From: CAIVVT01 sp963823095
Lineage (GTDB): Bacteria; Acidobacteriota; Terriglobia; Bryobacterales; Bryobacteraceae
NCBI GenBank assembly: GCA_963823095.1
Contig: CAWGKI010000001.1
Coordinates: 186,001 to 250,000, forward strand
Reading direction: 5' to 3'
DNA length: 64,000 nucleotides
The position numbers were made by a program, and so were the translations under genes. Shown in pieces: positions 60,863 to 64,000 of the stretch; position 1 is the first letter of the stretch; each line of letters begins with the position of its first letter. The notes under the pieces are model-generated. The model was not told the DNA's origin, did not search any database, and was given only the letters and a program-made list of their open reading frames with translations.

Positions 60863-62078
60863 TGTCGTCCGAGGGCTCGGCGCCGTCCGCGAATCTCCGC
60901 ACGGCGTTGAGGATCCGGTGGTGGGCATCGTTGGCGGATAGCCCGGCGCACAAGGCGACCACTTGTTCCAGTTCGTCTTCGTTCCAGATGTCTCCGTCGG
61001 GATTGTTTACTTCGCTCACGCCGTCCGAGAAGACCACCAGCAGATCGCCCTCTGCCAGATCGACGGCCGTCTCCTGAAACGGCGCCCTGGGTAGGAGTCC
61101 GACCGGAGGACCACCCGCATTCAGGCGTTCGACCTGGCCGGAGCGGCGCAGCAGCATGGGCGCCGTCTGGCCACAGTTGATGTAGATCATCCGCCGGCAG
61201 CCCGGTTCAAGGAACGCCGTGAACAGGGTGGTGTAGCGCTCGGCGGTGCTGGTCGAGTAGACCGTACCGTTGAGCGCCTCGATCGCTGCGCTCAGCGAGT
61301 CCGCACCGCGCGTCATGTTGACTCGAATCGACGCCTGGATGCTCGCCATGAGGACGGCGGCGGGGATGCCCTTGCCCGAAACGTCGCCCAGAGTGATGCA
61401 GGTTCGTCCGCCCGGCATCGGGATCACGTCGTAGTAATCTCCGCCAACGAACTTCGCGGGGACGCAGTGGCACTCGTACTCGACCCCCGCGACCGCGGGC
61501 AAATTGTGAGGAAACAATTGGGCCTGGACGTCCCGCGCAATCGCCAATTCGCGCAGCATGAACTGAGCCTGCTCCGCTTCCTTACGCAGCGCTTGCGTCT
61601 CGATGGCGCTGGCCGAATACGAGCAGGCCAGATGGAGCAGACGCACGTCGTCGGCGCTGAAGCCGCCTTCTTTATTCAGGGCCTGAAACGCTCCGATCAC
61701 ACGCCCTGAACTGCCCCGCAGCGGCATGCAGAGCACGCTGCGCGTTTCATAGCCTGTCTTTTCGTCGGTCCCTCGGGACGAGCGCGGGTCGTTCGCGGCG
61801 TCGTTGACCAGGACGATGTCATTGTTGGTAACGCAAGTCCCCACCAGACCATGTCCCGCGGCGACGCGAATCGGAGCGACGCCATGCGCGGCGCACGTCC
61901 ACATTCCACCTGAATAGGGATCCACCATCCAGATGCTGCAGCGGTCGGCGCCGAGCAGGTCTCTGCCCATGTCGGCGATCAAAGACAAGAGCAGGACCGG
62001 GTCCTGCTCTTGTCCAATCCTTGCCGCATACTCAAAAACAACGCGGGAGACACGAACCTCGTCCTGTGTTGAGACCAT
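60834..62078 (-). CDS. GAF-domain PP2C-type (SpoIIE) serine phosphatase
   Basis: A 414-residue cytoplasmic protein. The N-terminal GAF domain covers residues ~20-165 (LLGADRCSIWMVDPYSGGMW, GHGLVGTCVTNNDIVLVNDA, SVLCMPLRGSSGRVIGAFQA LN), followed by a linker helix. The SpoIIE-type phosphatase has VPAKFVGGDYYDVIPMPGGR TCITLGDVSGKGIPAAVLMA, with the metal-binding Asp residues, then YINCGQTAPMLLRRSGQ, and GDLLVVFSDGVSEVNNPDGD and EPSDDITLAVYRMV. Such proteins (RsbU-like) dephosphorylate anti-anti-sigma factors; no partner kinase or antagonist is adjacent. Confidence 0.9.
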   Translation of the reverse strand: MVSTQDEVRVSRVVFEYAARIGQEQDPVLLLSLIADMGRDLLGADRCSIWMVDPYSGGMWTCAAHGVAPIRVAAGHGLVGTCVTNNDIVLVNDAANDPRSSRGTDEKTGYETRSVLCMPLRGSSGRVIGAFQALNKEGGFSADDVRLLHLACSYSASAIETQALRKEAEQAQFMLRELAIARDVQAQLFPHNLPAVAGVEYECHCVPAKFVGGDYYDVIPMPGGRTCITLGDVSGKGIPAAVLMASIQASIRVNMTRGADSLSAAIEALNGTVYSTSTAERYTTLFTAFLEPGCRRMIYINCGQTAPMLLRRSGQVERLNAGGPPVGLLPRAPFQETAVDLAEGDLLVVFSDGVSEVNNPDGDIWNEDELEQVVALCAGLSANDAHHRILNAVRRFADGAEPSDDITLAVYRMV

Positions 62079-62159
62079 GGGTGCTGCCTATTGTGGCAGA
62101 CCAGTGCTCTCATCTCCATTGCTCTACAGCAATGTTCCGGACAGCCATGGCGGGTTTCT

Positions 62160-63095
62160 TTATCGTTTCGTGAGCCGGATGCTGCCGTTCGATGTCTGGA
62201 GATCGATCATCGAGCCGCCGTTGCCGATCTTGCCATCGAGCAAGGTCTTGCTGATGCGCGATGTCGTCACCTCGTAATCGGTCGTGATGCTGCCGTTCGA
62301 AGTCGAGGCATGAATTCCGGCGTCCACCTTGTCGGGGAGCCGCACGTTGATGCTCGAATTCGAAGTATTCGCGCGGATTTCGTTGTTCTTCCAACTCATC
62401 AGGTTGAGCGTGATGGTGCCGTTGGAAGAGGTCAGGATCATCGGATGATTGGGGTCGGCTTCGGTCACAGTCACGTCGATGCTGGCATTGTTCGTTTTGG
62501 CTTCGAGAGTGCCACGGATGCCGTCTCCGTGAATCCTGCCGTTCGAAGTTCTCAGCACCGCCGAGCCCGACAGTTTCTCGGCTTCGATGCTCGCATTGGA
62601 AGTGGTTGCCTCCAGGTCGCCGCTGACGTCCCAGATCTTGATACTGCCGTTTGAAGTCTGGACGCGCGCCTCCGCGTCGATGCTTTCCAGGCGCAGGCTG
62701 GCGTTGGAAGTGGACGCGCGCTCGATTCTGGTCTTGCGAGGGACTTTAATAATGAAGCTCACGCCGCAATTGCAGTTGGGCGTTGGCCGCACCGCCCGCA
62801 GACGGACTTCGCCGCTGTCGCCCTTAGCGTCGATGCTCAGTTCTTTCACTACCTCTTGCCGCGACGCGGATTTGGTGCCGCGCACCTGAACGGCATCGCT
62901 GTCCCAGCCTACGACTTCAATCGAGCCGTTGAAACTCTCGACGTTCAGCCGGCCGCCCGGCGCCAGCTTGTAGTCGTACGAGAAGTCTTCCCGGTACCGG
63001 TTCGAGTTGCCCCAGTCTGCCGCATCGAACTCGCAACCGCCGGCGGCGAGCACGAGGGGCAGAAAGAAAACGGCGAAGGGGATGGATCTACGCAT
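62160..63095 (-). CDS. DUF4097-family beta-helix protein, probable lipoprotein
   Basis: About 311 residues from ATG 63095, preceded by AGAGGTGAT. The leader ends at a possible lipobox (LVLAAGGCEFD). The mature part is a series of short strands with the recurring 'TSNGSI/TSNASI' motif (VQTSNGSIKIWDVSG, TTSNASIEAEKLSG, RTSNGRIHGD, KTNNASIDVTV, TSSNGTITLNLMS, NTSNSSINVRL, STSNGSITTDYEV, QTSNGSIRLTKR). This is the signature of DUF4097 right-handed beta-helix proteins. Function unknown; likely in the cell envelope. Confidence 0.85.
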   Translation of the reverse strand: MRRSIPFAVFFLPLVLAAGGCEFDAADWGNSNRYREDFSYDYKLAPGGRLNVESFNGSIEVVGWDSDAVQVRGTKSASRQEVVKELSIDAKGDSGEVRLRAVRPTPNCNCGVSFIIKVPRKTRIERASTSNASLRLESIDAEARVQTSNGSIKIWDVSGDLEATTSNASIEAEKLSGSAVLRTSNGRIHGDGIRGTLEAKTNNASIDVTVTEADPNHPMILTSSNGTITLNLMSWKNNEIRANTSNSSINVRLPDKVDAGIHASTSNGSITTDYEVTTSRISKTLLDGKIGNGGSMIDLQTSNGSIRLTKR

Positions 63096-63176
63096 AATCA
63101 CCTCTGTTCAGCAAGGTTATACGCTATTCTTCGCCTTGCCGTTCCCGGAAAAACGCGTGCTCCCTTAATACACACG

Positions 63177-63328
63177 ATGCAGAAGTCGCTGGTACCGAAC
63201 CGGGGCGAGATGGCCATCCGGACTTTCCGCGCGGCCAACGAATTAGAACTCAAGACGGTCGCGATCTGCAGCCAGGAGGACCGGCTCAGCCTCAACCGGT
63301 TTCGGGCCCATGAGGCCTATCCGATTGA
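63177..63328 (+). pseudogene. N-terminal fragment of a biotin/pyruvate carboxylase gene
   Basis: From ATG 63177 the frame reads MQKSLVPNRGEMAIRTFRAA NELELKTVAICSQEDRLSLN RFRAHEAYPI. This matches the N-terminus of biotin-carboxylase domains of pyruvate carboxylases (KKLLVANRGEIAIRVFRAA pattern). Homology stops after ~50 of the roughly 1150 residues expected, and unrelated sequence follows. Conserved positions are substituted (VPNRGEM for VANRGEI, ICSQED for YSEED), so the copy looks old and non-functional. Confidence 0.75.
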
Positions 63329-63428
63329 AGCACCCAGATCCGCCGCCGACGCCCTCGTCGGCCTGTTCGGCTTGCGTAGGTGCAGTGCTCCCGGAAGCGG
63401 GTCCAGGGGGACCAGCCCTACTCTGGAG

Positions 63429-63656
63429 CTACTCTTGGACGGAATGTTGGTTCTCTGACTCTCGCCAGGCGCTGATCTTCAATCGCCGGCATACCCAACA
63501 CAGGGCTTCCGCAGAAAATGGCGCAACAACTCCGCCGCAAATCACGCATTTGCCGCGATTAATGGCCTTGTGCGGAACGATGATCGCGGTCTTCAATCCG
63601 CGGGATGGGAGTTCCCGAGACTTGGCCGGTATCAAGATTGGTTTCTTACGTTTCAT
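63429..63656 (-). CDS. Small zinc-ribbon-like protein
   Basis: A 75-residue basic protein (MKRKKPILIPAKSRELPSRG) with two CxxC pairs, CVICGG and CWVCRRLKISAWR. The second resembles the ends of small zinc-ribbon proteins in acidobacterial genomes. No catalytic motif is visible. The start ATG at 63656 has no strong ribosome-binding site, so confidence is modest. Confidence 0.45.
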   Translation of the reverse strand: MKRKKPILIPAKSRELPSRGLKTAIIVPHKAINRGKCVICGGVVAPFSAEALCWVCRRLKISAWRESENQHSVQE

Positions 63657-64000
63657 AGTATTTTCGCCGCCCGGCCCATGCCTCTAGTCAAACCCAGCAT
63701 GGGCCGCAAGTCAATTGGAGAGGGCTCCATCCGCGTTACAACGGCTGATTTCGTCCCCGTTTTCAACAACTTTCGCGCCGGGGAGGGCCTTCGTAGCAGT
63801 TGAAACGGGGCTGCGGCCTGAAGGAGCGGTGGTATCGGCGATCTTCCCGGGAGACCCTCGCGCACGATCACATTGAGCACACCGATGTCCCTGCGGAGTT
63901 CCGCTTGGGCGATTGATCGTGCCGATCTGGAGATCGGCGTTCCCAGGGGAACTTGCAGGGTTCCACCTGCCTTCCAGATTCGTAATCGATTCCGTTCAGG
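63657..64000. other. Intergenic end region with dispersed repeats
   Basis: Contains a diverged copy of the TGAAACGGAGCCGCGACC-GGAGCGG repeat (63800-63836) and a GCCGATCTGGAGATCGGC hairpin with GTTCCCAGG (63921-63949). Frames on both strands here span these repeats and are not supported as genes. Confidence 0.6.

Noticed and set aside
1..64000. tRNA or rRNA genes
   Set aside because: Looked for T-loop (GTTCGA-type) sequences with flanking stems and for conserved rRNA stretches; the few GTTCGA matches lie inside coding regions without cloverleaf partners.

Overview
The window is GC-rich bacterial DNA that most resembles an Acidobacteriota genome of the Bryobacterales/Solibacter type. The strongest sign is a secreted protein (37136-39348) carrying the 'Solibacter uncharacterized C-terminal domain' (TIGR03437-like). 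Many signal-peptide beta-propeller, carboxylesterase, DUF4097, GWxTD and DUF5666-like proteins and several dispersed hairpin repeats agree with this. The assignment is inference from family knowledge; no rRNA or tRNA gene was seen.

Layout. 1-565: edge of a DNA methyltransferase gene and a broken HTH antitoxin remnant. 569-5645 (minus): a run of Gfo/Idh/MocA oxidoreductase, sugar epimerase, coaD, aminotransferase and mannose-6-phosphate isomerase, divergent from a YjhG-type sugar-acid dehydratase (5675-7666). 7967-19765: subtilase, secreted proteins, hybrid histidine kinase, selA, beta-propeller, hydroxypyruvate-isomerase-like protein, glycosyltransferase, universal stress protein. 20266-25948: a respiratory cytochrome operon (receiver-like protein, two-TM protein, nine-haem c/b-type CbcL-like protein, NapC/NirT-type multihaem protein) divergent from a sigma-54 enhancer-binding protein, with a sigma-54-like promoter facing the operon. 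26037-33554: methyltransferase, PhzF, GNAT, MerR/SRPBCC pair, YncE-like protein, esterase, membrane protein. 33592-40467: carbohydrate block with inositol oxygenase, GH42, TIGR03437-GH16-BACON protein and nucleoside hydrolase. 40843-48423: HicAB, SDR/MFS pair, EamA exporter, and a mazG-GNAT-enolase superfamily run that looks like an N-acylamino-acid racemase module. 48641-52450: class II aldolase, DUF1844, MBL hydrolase, ribF. 52931-58884: MgtC-like protein, a seven-repeat secreted protein, and a BlaI/M56 pair whose sensor carries a GWxTD domain. 59170-64000: methyltransferase, decayed DUF3800 gene, PP2C phosphatase, DUF4097 protein, and fragments.

Reading-frame breaks are unusually common. 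At least eleven otherwise intact genes carry single-base indels, many in short homopolymers and mostly one extra base. This looks more like residual sequencing error than gene decay, although the DUF3800 gene (frameshifts plus a nonsense codon), an HTH remnant, a pyruvate-carboxylase N-terminal fragment and a methyltransferase fragment look truly degraded. The most interesting unit is the sigma-54-regulated CbcL-like electron-transfer operon.
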